This document shows, piece by piece, positions 1 through 7,477 of a stretch of DNA of 11,323 nt (the first letter of the stretch is position 1; the number at the start of each line of letters is the position of its first letter). The position numbers and the translations under genes were made by a program. This DNA comes from Bacteroidota bacterium (GTDB lineage: Bacteria; Bacteroidota; Ignavibacteria; UBA10030), in contig DMMN01000274.1 of assembly GCA_003453835.1 (NCBI GenBank), positions 5,329-16,651 of the forward strand. Reading direction: 5' to 3'. A model generated the notes under the pieces. It ran no database searches, was not told the DNA's origin, and was given only the letters and a program-made list of their open reading frames with translations.

Positions 1-1255
1 CATCGATTCGCCAATAGTATGTTGCCTTCGGATTCAGCCTTTCCGGTCGATACACGTTTTCCGTGAGACGTTGCCTGAATCCCGGTGGATTGCTTTCGCC
101 GAAGTACAAAAGATGTGCAACGGCATCTCTCGACGGCGTCCATCTCAATTGCGGCGAGTGTGCCTCTACGTCGCTCGACTTATCCCTCGGCTTCGGCAAC
201 CACACAAAAGGAAGGACGGCAGGCATGGTCTCCTCAGGATCCCATCTCCCCGCAAACGTCCACTTCGGCGTGATGTCACTCTCTTTGGGAGCACCCTCCG
301 CTTCGGAAAGGTTGTCCTTAAACCAATCAAAGTCCCCTCCCTCGCGATGGCAGTTGAAAAAGTAGGAGCGGGCTCCCCACATCCACGGTGCTGGACTGGA
401 TGGCGGACGATAAATCGAGCGGTTTACCATGTTCCTTGAGAACGTGCAGTTGATGAGGTAGAATTGGCCGTCCCGATGGTTTCGCCCTAACGGAAAACCC
501 GGCACGCCGTCGAACGACGAGCTGCGAATGACGAATTTCTGGTCTTTGTCCATGCTTCCATCGTGCCAAATGCTCGCAGAGAGGTTGTGGCCGAAGAACT
601 TGCTGTCAGTGACGTAACACCACCCTCTCGGGCAGACAAAGTCAACCCATCCCTCAAAGTAGCAGTTGGCGTGATAGTACATACCGTTTTCGCGGTTCCA
701 AAGGCTGACCGTATCACCGCCGTCGGCAAGGACGTTGCAGTTGACGATAATGACCCGCGTGCCGCCTCCGCGGATCGCGAATTGGTGTTTGTTATCGCCG
801 AAGAGCGATCCATAATTGTTGTGCACTGTGAGATTTGCAAGGGTGATGTCCGTTGCGAGCGAATCAATGTTCACCACGCCCGCTCCCCAATCGCTCCCAT
901 GGTGATCCCGATTCCATGTCTCGCGGAGCTCGGCGTAGACGATACGAGTGCTATCCCGATCCTCACCAACGAGCGTGATGAAGTTATTCGAGATCCACAG
1001 CTTCTCGCGATATATCCCGTTCTTGATAAGGATGACAACGTTCCGGGAGTTCTTCGCCGGAACAGAATTGATCGCCTCCTGAACTGTGCGGAAATTTCCA
1101 CTTCCATCGGCAGCGACGATGATGTTCGCACGTTCTGCGGCCTCCGCTTTCATCAACATGAGGGCAGATAGAAGCGCGGGACACAAGAGGTAACGGATCA
1201 AACTATGAAAGAACTGCAAGTTTCGCAAGAACGATTTCGTCGTAATACCCTTCAT
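1..1255 (-). CDS. Pectinesterase (CE8-like), secreted, 3' end cut by window edge
   Basis: Carbohydrate esterase that would remove methyl groups from galacturonate units of pectin, outside the cytoplasm. 418 residues are visible and the frame is still open at base 1. Seen: a long N-region, a hydrophobic stretch at about 19-35 and a likely signal-peptidase site near AEA-A (residues 37-40); a right-handed beta-helix domain from about 44 to 300; GIYREK at 80-85; HQFAI at 157-161; GGDTV at 179-183; EGWVDFVCPRG at 201-211; LGR at 256-258. By family comparison D181 is the acid/base, D205 the nucleophile and R258 the substrate-binding Arg. The usual Gln before the first Asp (QDT) is Gly here. From about 368 an Fn3-like module follows (LRWTPS, ending TYYWRID at the edge). 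Start chosen at 1255 because an in-frame TGA lies four codons upstream; a purine-rich GAGGTGAG sits 14 bases before it, rather far for a ribosome site. A C-terminal T9SS signal could lie beyond the window. Last gene of the visible cluster, 135 bases after the beta-helix gene. Confidence 0.88.
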   Translation of the reverse strand, partial: MKGITTKSFLRNLQFFHSLIRYLLCPALLSALMLMKAEAAERANIIVAADGSGNFRTVQEAINSVPAKNSRNVVILIKNGIYREKLWISNNFITLVGEDRDSTRIVYAELRETWNRDHHGSDWGAGVVNIDSLATDITLANLTVHNNYGSLFGDNKHQFAIRGGGTRVIIVNCNVLADGGDTVSLWNRENGMYYHANCYFEGWVDFVCPRGWCYVTDSKFFGHNLSASIWHDGSMDKDQKFVIRSSSFDGVPGFPLGRNHRDGQFYLINCTFSRNMVNRSIYRPPSSPAPWMWGARSYFFNCHREGGDFDWFKDNLSEAEGAPKESDITPKWTFAGRWDPEETMPAVLPFVWLPKPRDKSSDVEAHSPQLRWTPSRDAVAHLLYFGESNPPGFRQRLTENVYRPERLNPKATYYWRID

Positions 1256-1337
1256 GAATGCAGATCAGACTCACCTCTTGCGTCGGTGGCAACGCGACAA
1301 GCTGGTTCTCGTTGTGTTGTCTTGCGGAGAAACAGAA

Positions 1338-1368
1338 GCATCCGATCGCTCGGGAGAGGATCGGATGC
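1338..1368 (-). terminator. Perfect 10-bp stem-loop, terminator or attenuator
   Basis: GCATCCGATC at 1338-1347 pairs exactly with GATCGGATGC at 1359-1368 across an 11-base loop. It begins 22 bases after the stop codon of the beta-helix gene. Read on the minus strand, the stem is followed by TTCTGTTTCT, an imperfect U-rich run. This fits an intrinsic terminator or a partial attenuator that lowers expression of the downstream pectinesterase. It could instead be an mRNA-stabilising hairpin, because the U-run is interrupted. Confidence 0.6.
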
Positions 1369-1390
1369 CTCCGTGCCCCAAAACATTGAA

Positions 1391-3094
1391 TTATCGTACG
1401 AGCGTCATCTTCTTCGAGAGCACCTGATGAGAAGAAGATAGTCTGTAGACGTAGACGCCCGAGGTCAGTCCAGAAGCGTCAAACTCTACCGCGTGCTCAC
1501 CTGCGAATCTTGATTCGTCGACAAGCGTAGCGATCTTCCGTCCCAGCAAGTCAAAGATCTCGAGTCTGACCTTTGCTTCTTGCGGAAGCGTGTAGACGAT
1601 CTTCGTCGATGGATTAAACGGATTCGGGTAGTTCTGTTGAAGTGTGAATGATGTGGGAACGACCGTACCACCGGGCTTTTCGACGGAGGTTCTCGGATCT
1701 ACCAACCATTGAGCCTTCCTCGCGGGAAACCAGTTGAGATCGCCAACGGGGTAACCGCCGATTGCGCCTGAGTACGCCGCCGAGCTGGTTGGATATGTGC
1801 AGTCGAGTGTGTCATCAAAATAGAGCCAGCCTCGGCGATCGAAATCAAACGATTTGTTCCATGCCGCGCTTGGCGTGTTCTTTGATTTGTTGCCACCGCT
1901 TGGCGAGCGGTACCAACGGTTCATCTTTGACATCACGGCGGGGATGTTGTTCAGCTTCAGGCTTATTTTTTTGAACGCGTTGACCGAATCCGCTCCCAGT
2001 CTTCTATTGAGGTGCCAGGTGAGTGGGGATCCCTCGCCGGTCACGCCGGCAGCCGCATAGTCACTGAAAAACTTCTGTCCGGAATCCGAAATGGCGTAGT
2101 AGTTGTTCGAGATGGTCCACCGCGTAGTGTCGTTGGGCGCCGTAAAGACCCAGACTATTCTGGAGCCGCCGAATTGGTCCCGTTCACCGTGGTTGAGAAA
2201 CTCGGCCTGACGAACGGCGTCCGTGTCGTTGCCGAGGGAGAAGGGATCGATCATCAGGTTGTTTGTAATCAGCGCACGTTTGCCCATGGAGCCGAGAGAA
2301 AGCAACCCGTGATAGGACATGCCGTTGACGAGAGTATTCTGGTTGAATCGAAGGTAGTGGATCGGGCCGGTGCCGGCCAGGGGGTTGCTGAAGTTATAGT
2401 GACGAATAACTCGATCCTGCCAATTGACGAACGTGCAATGCTCGAAGATCACCGTATCGGCAGACGCATCACGCAAATCAATTCCCTTCCCCGCGCCAAG
2501 GTTTGATCTTCCCAAATATCCCATGTTGGCAAACACGCTATTTGTGACCTTAACGAGTTTTACCGCGCCATCCGTCCGAATATGATTACCGTTGGAGTTT
2601 GTGATGATGCAGCTATCGATGGTGATTTTCGCGCCGGCACCCGCGGTGGGAACATTCAGAAGTCCGCCCTGTAGATTGTTGAGGTTTGTGTCAATCGGCT
2701 CGAAATATCCCGTGAGGATAAGGTTCTTGAATACCAGATCGCCCCGCAGGTCAATGAAATTTCCCGGTGGATTTGCAGGATTTGTCCCCGAGCCGGTCGG
2801 GTATAAGTAGATCACCGGTCGCGTTCCGGCGCTGTCGTTCGCCCTCATCCTCAGTGTTTGGCCGGTATTGACTCGGAATGTTGCATTTGCGAGGTACGCT
2901 CCACCTCGCTGCAAGAGATAGACACGGTTGGCGGGAATCCCTCGGTTCGCCGTTGTGTCGGCTGAGATCTGCGCGTTGAGAAACGATCCGGCGCTCCCGT
3001 CATACGGCTTCAGGCGCAGCACAGATTCCTGTCCGACCGCCAGAAGCGGAACAAACAGGAAGAGAAGAAAGCAATGGCATCGTATCGTGACCAT
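1391..3094 (-). CDS. T9SS-exported right-handed beta-helix protein, likely pectin-active or pectin-binding
   Basis: 567 residues. Seen: signal peptide at about 1-21 (MVTIRCHCFLLFLFVPLLAV, then GQ); a region to about 110 that sets up the first helix turns; repeated beta-helix rungs at about 110-300 with phrases such as LVFKNLILTG, ITIDSCIITNSNG, VKVTNSVFANMG, VIFEHCTFVN and ALITNNLMIDP; a less regular region to about 470 ending in GGYPVGDLNWFP; then a C-terminal sorting domain at about 478-567 with QNYPNPFNPSTKI, FDLLGRKI, GLTSGVYVYRL and MTLVR. That last domain is the type IX secretion signal, so the protein should be carried across the outer membrane and released or anchored at the surface. 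The fold resembles DUF4957/DUF5123-type proteins of pectin loci. I see no clear PL1 or GH28 catalytic signature and so assign no reaction. A GTG at 3106 would add four residues, but GGAGGT at 3099-3104 is placed to serve the ATG at 3094. Lies 97 bases after the receptor gene. Confidence 0.85.
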   Translation of the reverse strand: MVTIRCHCFLLFLFVPLLAVGQESVLRLKPYDGSAGSFLNAQISADTTANRGIPANRVYLLQRGGAYLANATFRVNTGQTLRMRANDSAGTRPVIYLYPTGSGTNPANPPGNFIDLRGDLVFKNLILTGYFEPIDTNLNNLQGGLLNVPTAGAGAKITIDSCIITNSNGNHIRTDGAVKLVKVTNSVFANMGYLGRSNLGAGKGIDLRDASADTVIFEHCTFVNWQDRVIRHYNFSNPLAGTGPIHYLRFNQNTLVNGMSYHGLLSLGSMGKRALITNNLMIDPFSLGNDTDAVRQAEFLNHGERDQFGGSRIVWVFTAPNDTTRWTISNNYYAISDSGQKFFSDYAAAGVTGEGSPLTWHLNRRLGADSVNAFKKISLKLNNIPAVMSKMNRWYRSPSGGNKSKNTPSAAWNKSFDFDRRGWLYFDDTLDCTYPTSSAAYSGAIGGYPVGDLNWFPARKAQWLVDPRTSVEKPGGTVVPTSFTLQQNYPNPFNPSTKIVYTLPQEAKVRLEIFDLLGRKIATLVDESRFAGEHAVEFDASGLTSGVYVYRLSSSHQVLSKKMTLVR

Positions 3095-3098
3095 AATG

Positions 3099-3104
3099 AC
3101 CTCC
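3099..3104 (-). promoter_or_regulatory. Ribosome-binding site of the beta-helix gene
   Basis: GGAGGT, complementary to the 16S rRNA tail, ends 4 bases before the ATG at 3094. It overlaps the alternative GTG codon at 3106-3104, which argues that the ATG is the true start. Confidence 0.75.
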
Positions 3105-3117
3105 ACGAGATTTGATG

Positions 3118-3147
3118 AGTGAATTGTGGGTTAAGGTAGCATGTCAA
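3118..3147 (-). promoter_or_regulatory. Possible promoter for the beta-helix and pectinesterase genes
   Basis: In the 97-base gap after the receptor gene, a perfect TTGACA (3142-3147) is followed after 18 bases by TTCACT (3118-3123), a poor -10 match. It could give the last two genes independent expression. Bacteroidetes-type promoters use different consensus elements, so a sigma-70-like reading is uncertain. Confidence 0.3.
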
Positions 3148-3191
3148 CACGAAGGGAATTCAAGATTTCAGCTTCAACGTTTTGCTCCCCG

Positions 3192-6100
3192 CTAGAGTGT
3201 GATTCTCACGCCGAAATCCGCTGTACGTCCGAACCGTTCGCTTGTATTGAGGAGATTCCATCCTCTCGTTCGATTCAGGATGGAATTTCTTTCCTCCACA
3301 TCTGTAAGGTTTACGATGTTAAACATAAGCGAGATGTTTTCCGTCAGTTGGTGTCTCAATGCCAGGTCCCATCGTGTGAAGCTGTTGACAATTTGGTCGC
3401 TGAGGCCGCTTGCAGAGAAAGACTGGTTGAACTCCGCCTGATGAAAAACCGAGATGCGCGCCGAGAAGTCGCCGTAGTCGTAGCCGATGGAGATGTTGCC
3501 ATAGAACTCCGGTTGTCCCTCCATCTTTTGCTTCGTTTCCTTCACCACGCTGCTGTAGATAGGGATCTTAACCGGAAAACCCGGGATCGTCGTGTAGGTC
3601 GTTTCAACATCGGTTGAGATAAGATGTGTTTCCGAGCGAACGACCGAAGCGTTGTAAGAGAGAATGAAGTTCCGGAGAAGGCCTGGCATGAAATTGAAAT
3701 TCATCTGATGCTCGAACTCGAATCCCCAGACACGCGTCGGCTTGGACGCGTTGTAGGGAACGGTGAGAGCGTATTGTGTCCCTCCTGCAAAAGGGCTCTT
3801 CCAGGTGAGTCCGAGACTATCGATCAGATTGTTTCCCATGGTACTGGCCCGATTCAGAACATGGTACATATTGCGAATCTCCTTGTAGAAGGCGGAGACG
3901 GAAATCAGCCCGATGGTGTTGCCGAAGAAGGAGGTGTTCACCTCATAGTTCCACGCCTTGGAGGTCTTGAGACCTGGATTACCGAGCAGGAGACTGACGA
4001 CTCCTCCTCCGCCTTGAGCAACGTATTTCTCGAGGCGCAGGTTGAAATCGGGTCTTGCGACGGCCCGATAGGCGGCCAAGCGTACATTCAGGAATTCAGT
4101 GGGTCTGATGGTCACATGGAGATGCGGAAGCCAGATGGTCTCTGTATGCGAAGCGGAAGTATCCCGGATGGAACCACTGGGGATCGGAAAACCTCCAAGC
4201 GAACCGGGAGAGAATTTCGAGCGGTAGTCGTTCGTTTCCTGTTCGAGACGCACGCCGGCGATGGCAGTCACATCCCGGCCGACGTTCAGCGTATTCATCA
4301 GGTAACCGGCGGAGACGACTTCCGTGATGTCGTAGTAGTCCGTTTCCACGGCGGGATTGTCGTAGTATTCCGGACTTCGTCCCAGCCCGTCGACACCATC
4401 CTTGTTGAGTTCGTACCATAATCGCAGGGCATCCCTGTTTACCATCGGTTTCAGGTTGTACTTGTCAGAGAGATCCCGGTAAGCGGGACTCGGATCAAGG
4501 AAGTCCGAGGCAAACGGATTCCGGCTAAGCCCGCCGGTGGATTCGAATCGCTGGAAGAAGGTATCGACCCATGTTCCTCTGAAGTTTTTCTTCTTCCACG
4601 TGCCGTCGGGCATTCTCGTGTAGTCCCGCCAGTAGCCGAGATAGTACGGTGCGTATAATTCTCCGCTTTCTTTGGACCGACTCTTGTGTCGATATTTTCC
4701 CCCTATCTTGACTTCACCGGAGATGAGATTTCCGATCGTATAGTTCTTCGTGAGGTCCAGAAACGTCGTCCGCTCCCTGTCAAGGTTCTTTTCATCCCGA
4801 TAGTACGCGTTATTCAGATAGGCAACGCCGAAGTTGTTTAGCGCAAAACGTATGAGCTGTTCCGGTTGGTCTTTCACCGAGGGTGTGCTCTGCATTCCGG
4901 AAATGCGTGCGCCGCTGGTCGGATCGAGGAACGACGGTTCCAGGAAATCGATGGCGTAGTCATACGGGAATTCGGATGCGGACTGCGCAAAGGAGAAGCC
5001 CCAATGGATGTCCAATCCTAAGAGATGGTTGGTTCCTTGCACAGAGCTGTTCAGGGTATTGATCTCCTGTTCCCTATCCCGGGCGGCGTAAGTCACCAAC
5101 ACTCCGGTGCCATGTGGATAGTTTCGTGTCGAGAAGAGGTAATCTCTTCTTGTTCTATTGTAGATGGCGTTGATCTTCACCGTTCCGCTATCGGGTGTGT
5201 CAAGATCCAGAAGAACGCCGAGGCCGTTCCGAGTGCGGATCTCGTCTGTAAATTCCAACAGGAAATCCGTAATCTCATAGTTGTTGCCCCCATCGAGACC
5301 CTGGTTATAATCGACGTTGATCCTTTCGTTGCTCCTATTTCGTCTTTCGAGATTTCCCGTTACTTGAACACCGAGCATTTCGTCAAAGAATCGTTCTCCA
5401 TATCGTAACGCGAAATCGTACTGATCGTACGCATTCATCAGATTGTTGTAATCCCCCCGCGCATCCAATCGGAGCAAGCGTTCAGCCGGCGCTTTTCGTG
5501 TCACTAAGTTGACGCTTCCGGCAATCGCGTCAGCGTCGGCATCAGGCATCAGCGCTTTGTACAACTCCACTCCGGCCAGCGAGCCCTGCGAGATCGTGCT
5601 CAGATCGACCCCACGCGCATCAGCGTCCGTCGGGGGGATCTTGATTCCATCAATCATCACCGTACTGTACTTATCGCTCAGCCCACGGAGGACAACCTTG
5701 TTTGCCTCGCCACCGGAACGAAGGATGGACACGCCGGGCAACCGACCGATTGCCTCGGCCGCATTGACGTCCGGCAATTCTTGTATCTTCTCCTCAGAGA
5801 TGACGTTCACGATAGTGTTTGAAGTGAGCTGTTGATTGATGGCAGCCACCTGACCCCGTGCTTGAGCCGTAACAACCACTTCAGCGCCTATGATAACGTC
5901 GGGTATCAAGTGTGCGTTGAAGAGAGTCACTTTGTCATCAGCGACAAAGATCTCGATTTCCTTTGGCTTGAATCCTATGTAGGAGACTCGAAGCCGGTAG
6001 GTGCCGGCCGGGATTCTGGCAATTCGATACTCGCCTTCTCGGTCCGTCGCCGCGCCCAGGGCCGTGCCCACCAAGTAGACGTTTGCTCCAATCAAGGGTG

Positions 6101-6215
6101 TATTGCTCAAAGAATCTGCCACAAGACCTTGGAGAGACCCCTGGCCAAATACGTCGGTCGGAACCAGCACGATGAAGAAGCCGAGCAAGACCATACGGGG
6201 AGAGGATAGTTTCAT
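3192..6215 (-). CDS. TonB-dependent outer-membrane receptor with N-terminal CarboxypepD_reg-like domain
   Basis: 1007 residues, the usual size for such receptors. It would carry oligosaccharides, here most likely pectin fragments, across the outer membrane using TonB energy. Seen: signal peptide at 1-24 (hydrophobic VLLGFFIVLVP, cleavage near VFG-Q); a carboxypeptidase-regulatory-like beta-sandwich at about 26-105 (GSLQGLVADS, GANVYLVGT, GEYRIARIPAGTYRLRVSYIGF); a plug domain at about 125-240 with LPDVNAAEAIGRLPGVSILR, VVLRGLSDKYSTVMIDG and PDADADAIAGSVNLVTR; then a long beta-barrel rich in aromatic residues, ending GRTADFGVRITL. The plug motifs resemble the TonB-Xanth-Caul group of carbohydrate receptors more than classical SusC, and no SusD-like lipoprotein gene is beside it. 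AAGGAAGGAG lies 10 bases upstream of the ATG and supports the start. It follows the LacI gene by 118 bases. The sugar substrate is inferred from the neighbours only. Confidence 0.93.
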   Translation of the reverse strand: MKLSSPRMVLLGFFIVLVPTDVFGQGSLQGLVADSLSNTPLIGANVYLVGTALGAATDREGEYRIARIPAGTYRLRVSYIGFKPKEIEIFVADDKVTLFNAHLIPDVIIGAEVVVTAQARGQVAAINQQLTSNTIVNVISEEKIQELPDVNAAEAIGRLPGVSILRSGGEANKVVLRGLSDKYSTVMIDGIKIPPTDADARGVDLSTISQGSLAGVELYKALMPDADADAIAGSVNLVTRKAPAERLLRLDARGDYNNLMNAYDQYDFALRYGERFFDEMLGVQVTGNLERRNRSNERINVDYNQGLDGGNNYEITDFLLEFTDEIRTRNGLGVLLDLDTPDSGTVKINAIYNRTRRDYLFSTRNYPHGTGVLVTYAARDREQEINTLNSSVQGTNHLLGLDIHWGFSFAQSASEFPYDYAIDFLEPSFLDPTSGARISGMQSTPSVKDQPEQLIRFALNNFGVAYLNNAYYRDEKNLDRERTTFLDLTKNYTIGNLISGEVKIGGKYRHKSRSKESGELYAPYYLGYWRDYTRMPDGTWKKKNFRGTWVDTFFQRFESTGGLSRNPFASDFLDPSPAYRDLSDKYNLKPMVNRDALRLWYELNKDGVDGLGRSPEYYDNPAVETDYYDITEVVSAGYLMNTLNVGRDVTAIAGVRLEQETNDYRSKFSPGSLGGFPIPSGSIRDTSASHTETIWLPHLHVTIRPTEFLNVRLAAYRAVARPDFNLRLEKYVAQGGGGVVSLLLGNPGLKTSKAWNYEVNTSFFGNTIGLISVSAFYKEIRNMYHVLNRASTMGNNLIDSLGLTWKSPFAGGTQYALTVPYNASKPTRVWGFEFEHQMNFNFMPGLLRNFILSYNASVVRSETHLISTDVETTYTTIPGFPVKIPIYSSVVKETKQKMEGQPEFYGNISIGYDYGDFSARISVFHQAEFNQSFSASGLSDQIVNSFTRWDLALRHQLTENISLMFNIVNLTDVEERNSILNRTRGWNLLNTSERFGRTADFGVRITL

Positions 6216-6225
6216 TTGATTCGAA

Positions 6226-6235
6226 CTCCTTCCTT
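6226..6235 (-). promoter_or_regulatory. Ribosome-binding site of the receptor gene
   Basis: AAGGAAGGAG, a strong purine-rich site, ends 10 bases before the ATG at 6215. The spacing is slightly long but acceptable. Confidence 0.6.
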
Positions 6236-6275
6236 AGTCCTCAGGATTGTTCTGGATCTGCGTTTCACGTGTCAG

Positions 6276-6304
6276 ATGATCATGATGGCGATAGACGTTG
6301 TCAC
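6276..6304 (-). promoter_or_regulatory. Weak promoter candidate upstream of the receptor gene
   Basis: In the 118-base LacI-to-receptor gap, GTGACA (6299-6304) and GATCAT (6276-6281) are separated by 17 bases. The -35 matches 5 of 6 and the -10 matches 4 of 6 sigma-70 positions. A CAACGTC motif lies next to the -35 element. The receptor may equally be expressed by read-through from the genes to the right. Confidence 0.25.
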
Positions 6305-6333
6305 GATCGCAGTACGAGGATCGTTCATACGAT

Positions 6334-7380
6334 TCAACGCGTTCGTCTTCTCGCAGCGGTTCCCTTCTTGATACACGTCTTACAGAGTACCAAATTCGTC
6401 GGCAGCTTGATGTGTTGAGGCACGAATTGGTCTTTCTTCCGAATATTCTCAAGCGTCAACTCCAACGCTTTTCGACCGAGTTCACGAGTGGGCTGATCGA
6501 CATAGCTCATAGGGGGAGCGAGGAATCGATTGAATCCGCTATTTCCGAAGGAGATGATGTCGATGTCGTTCGGAATTCTCATGCCGAGTTCTTCGACGGC
6601 CCTATAGACTCCGAGGGCTACGGGAAACGTTACCGCAAGAATGAATTCTGGAAGCCGTCCGGATTCGTACAGGGTCATGAAGCCTTTGTACCCATCCTCC
6701 TCACCGAATCCTCCGTAGACGATCCACTCACGATTCGTGTGCACCCCGTAGCGCTTCAAGGCCATCTCGAACCCCCTGCACCGCTCTCTCCCGATATTCG
6801 TGTGCTTGTAGCCGGCAAGGTGTGCCAGCTTTCTGTAACCGATGTTGATTGCTTGCTCCGTGGCGGAGAATGCCCCCGCGCAGTCATCTGCCACCACGGT
6901 GTTGAATCCGTCGAGACCCGGCACACGATCCATGAAGACCAGAGGGACTCCCCGTTTTCTTGCCTCTTGGAAGATGGAATAATCCCGCGTCTGCTCTGAG
7001 AGTGATACAATAAGCCCGTCGACTCGCATGGAGAGGAGGGATCGGATGTGGCGCAGCTCGCGCTCGGAGTTCTCCTGCGAAACGGTCAGGATAATCTCGT
7101 AGTTGTTTTCGAACGCCGCATCATAGATGGCCTCGATCACGGACGAAAAAAAGAAATGCGCGATCTTCGGGACGATGACGCCGATCGTGTTCGACTTCAT
7201 CGAGGAAAGGTTTCTCGCCATGAAATTCGGATAGTAGCCGAGATTTTGAGCGACGAGTTCGATCTTTTTCGCCGTCTCTGCCGAGATGTCGGGGTGACCG
7301 CGCAAGGCTTTCGAGACGGTCACTTTTGAGACCTTTACTTTCTTCGCGATGTCGTCGAGCGTTACTTGAAATCCTTTCAT
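6334..7380 (-). CDS. LacI-family transcriptional regulator
   Basis: 348 residues, normal for the family. Seen: helix-turn-helix at about 6-28 (VTLDDIAKKVKVSKVTVSKA); a hinge at about 52-62 (NFMARNLSSMK); then a periplasmic-binding-protein-like sensor domain from about 65 (TIGVIVPKI) to the end, with DGLIVSLSEQ, VPLVFMDRVPG, NTVVADD, HLAGYKHTNIGRERCRGF and DIDIISFGNS. LacI-type proteins usually repress sugar genes until a sugar or sugar phosphate binds. Its place between the pectate lyase and receptor genes suggests it controls this cluster, with a pectin- or arabinose-derived effector; that is inference. The ATG at 7380 puts the helix-turn-helix at the normal distance from the N-terminus. A GTG at 7437 would add 19 residues (MASDDDLQLRLPSLPKEHT) and has a better ribosome site (GGGGAG), so the longer form cannot be excluded. 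The ATG overlaps the stop of a 20-codon frame (ATGA). Confidence 0.92.
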   Translation of the reverse strand: MKGFQVTLDDIAKKVKVSKVTVSKALRGHPDISAETAKKIELVAQNLGYYPNFMARNLSSMKSNTIGVIVPKIAHFFFSSVIEAIYDAAFENNYEIILTVSQENSERELRHIRSLLSMRVDGLIVSLSEQTRDYSIFQEARKRGVPLVFMDRVPGLDGFNTVVADDCAGAFSATEQAINIGYRKLAHLAGYKHTNIGRERCRGFEMALKRYGVHTNREWIVYGGFGEEDGYKGFMTLYESGRLPEFILAVTFPVALGVYRAVEELGMRIPNDIDIISFGNSGFNRFLAPPMSYVDQPTRELGRKALELTLENIRKKDQFVPQHIKLPTNLVLCKTCIKKGTAARRRTR

Positions 7381-7439
7381 GGTATGTTCTTTCGGAAGTG
7401 AGGGAAGACGCAACTGGAGATCATCGTCCGAAGCCACAT
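7377..7439 (-). other. Possible 20-codon leader ORF overlapping the LacI start
   Basis: A frame starting with ATG at 7439 encodes MWLRTMISSCVFPHFRKNIP and ends with TGA at 7377-7379, sharing bases with the LacI ATG in an ATGA overlap. AGGGGAG lies just upstream, with only 2 bases between its last G and the ATG. The layout would allow translational coupling, so that ribosomes ending the leader start LacI, which otherwise lacks a clear site. The peptide has no recognisable motif. The same site could simply serve the GTG at 7437 in the LacI frame. Confidence 0.25.
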
Positions 7440-7477
7440 GACTCCCCTGTTAGAAATACCGAGAATTGAACAAGGGT

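Noticed and set aside
563..1171. Plus-strand open frame (202 codons) in the first kilobase
   Set aside because: The minus strand reads without a stop from 1255 to the edge as a pectinesterase with conserved motifs, so the plus frame is a shadow.
3624..4421. Plus-strand open frame (265 codons) opposite the receptor gene
   Set aside because: Falls inside the receptor barrel region on the other strand and shows no family features.
6234..6452. Minus-strand frame of 72 codons spanning the LacI end and the following gap
   Set aside because: Overlaps the LacI C-terminus in another frame, is Arg-rich without motifs, and ends at the receptor ribosome site by chance.
6298..6999. Plus-strand open frame (233 codons) opposite the LacI gene
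   Set aside because: The LacI frame on the minus strand explains the region fully; the antisense product is unlike any known family.
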